Source: SIG603 sp964370405
GTDB lineage: Bacteria > Bacillota > Clostridia > Oscillospirales > Acutalibacteraceae
DNA: 21,943 nt
Direction of reading: 5' to 3'
Assembly: GCA_964370405.1 (NCBI GenBank)
Contig: CAYJJB010000032.1
Coordinates: 1 to 21,943, forward strand
How positions within the stretch are numbered: the first letter of the stretch is position 1; each line of letters starts with the position of its first letter. Shown here one piece after another: positions 21,891-21,943 of the stretch. Position numbers and translations under genes: made by a program. The notes below the pieces were generated by a model. That model had not been told where the DNA came from, did not search any database, and worked only from the letters and a program-made list of their open reading frames with translations.

Positions 21891-21943
21891 AGCGAGTGAA
21901 CTGAACAGTTGCGGGTATTACCCCAAAGGGTTTTACCTGAGGA
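21891..21943 (+). ncRNA. rnpB: RNase P RNA, 5' end only
   Basis: The RNA component of RNase P, which trims the 5' ends of precursor tRNAs, starts here and runs out of the window. The start is judged to be about seven bases after the TATAAT. The segment CTGAACAGTTGC matches the CUGACCAGACAGUCGC region of E. coli rnpB. P3 folds well: GGGTA pairs with TACCT and ACCC with GGGT around CAAA, with a TT/TT internal loop. The final bases TGAGGA are the beginning of the universal GAGGAAAGUCCG core. The rest of the gene is outside the window, so the class A or B type cannot be settled. Confidence 0.85.

Overview
The window is AT-rich, with strong ribosome binding sites of the AGGAGG type, many TTGACA/TATAAT-like promoters with 17-base spacers, and a spore gene (spoVAE). 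This suggests an anaerobic, endospore-forming member of the Clostridia (Bacillota). It is mostly ordinary chromosome: the 5' end of rnpB, rpsT and pncB sit among small metabolic operons, with hairpin terminators at three of the convergent gene ends.

Layout. 1-2783 (minus strand): spoVAE, a pair of short-chain chromate-type transporters, a HAD phosphatase, and a small protein that is only a sigma region 4. 2854-4116 (plus): two genes of poorly known function, the second a CpXC zinc-knuckle protein. 4115-5451 (minus): a 50-residue membrane protein, rpsT with a structured leader, and RNase HI with a viroplasmin domain. 5472-6275 (plus): a carboxylesterase-like hydrolase. 6272-10242 (minus): asparaginase, IlvD/Edd dehydratase, a membrane-anchored unknown, and Eda aldolase, closely packed and probably one operon linked to sugar-acid breakdown. 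10339-13105 (plus): cutC overlapping a two-domain AAA protein whose first ATPase domain has lost its Walker A lysine. 13155-16243 (minus): an SPFH membrane protein, an Arc-like ribbon-helix-helix protein, a lipoprotein hydrolase and a DUF1648 membrane protein, from one near-consensus promoter.

16272-17911 is the most interesting part. A small XRE repressor gene faces away from a phage-type holin gene overlapping an amidase endolysin gene. The two divergent promoters each carry a copy of the same 19-base dyad, TTATCACA-N3-TGnGATAw. The holin leader holds a long imperfect hairpin just upstream of the ribosome binding site. No other phage genes are visible, so this looks like a free-standing lysis switch: a repressor controlling a holin/endolysin pair.

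17965-21943: a type Ic aspartate aminotransferase (plus), a NUDIX hydrolase and a second XRE regulator (minus), nicotinate phosphoribosyltransferase (plus), and finally a consensus promoter inside the 3' end of pncB that drives the RNase P RNA gene, cut off by the window end. There are no tRNA genes, insertion sequences, CRISPR arrays or origins that I can support. No stretch above 300 bases lacks a gene.
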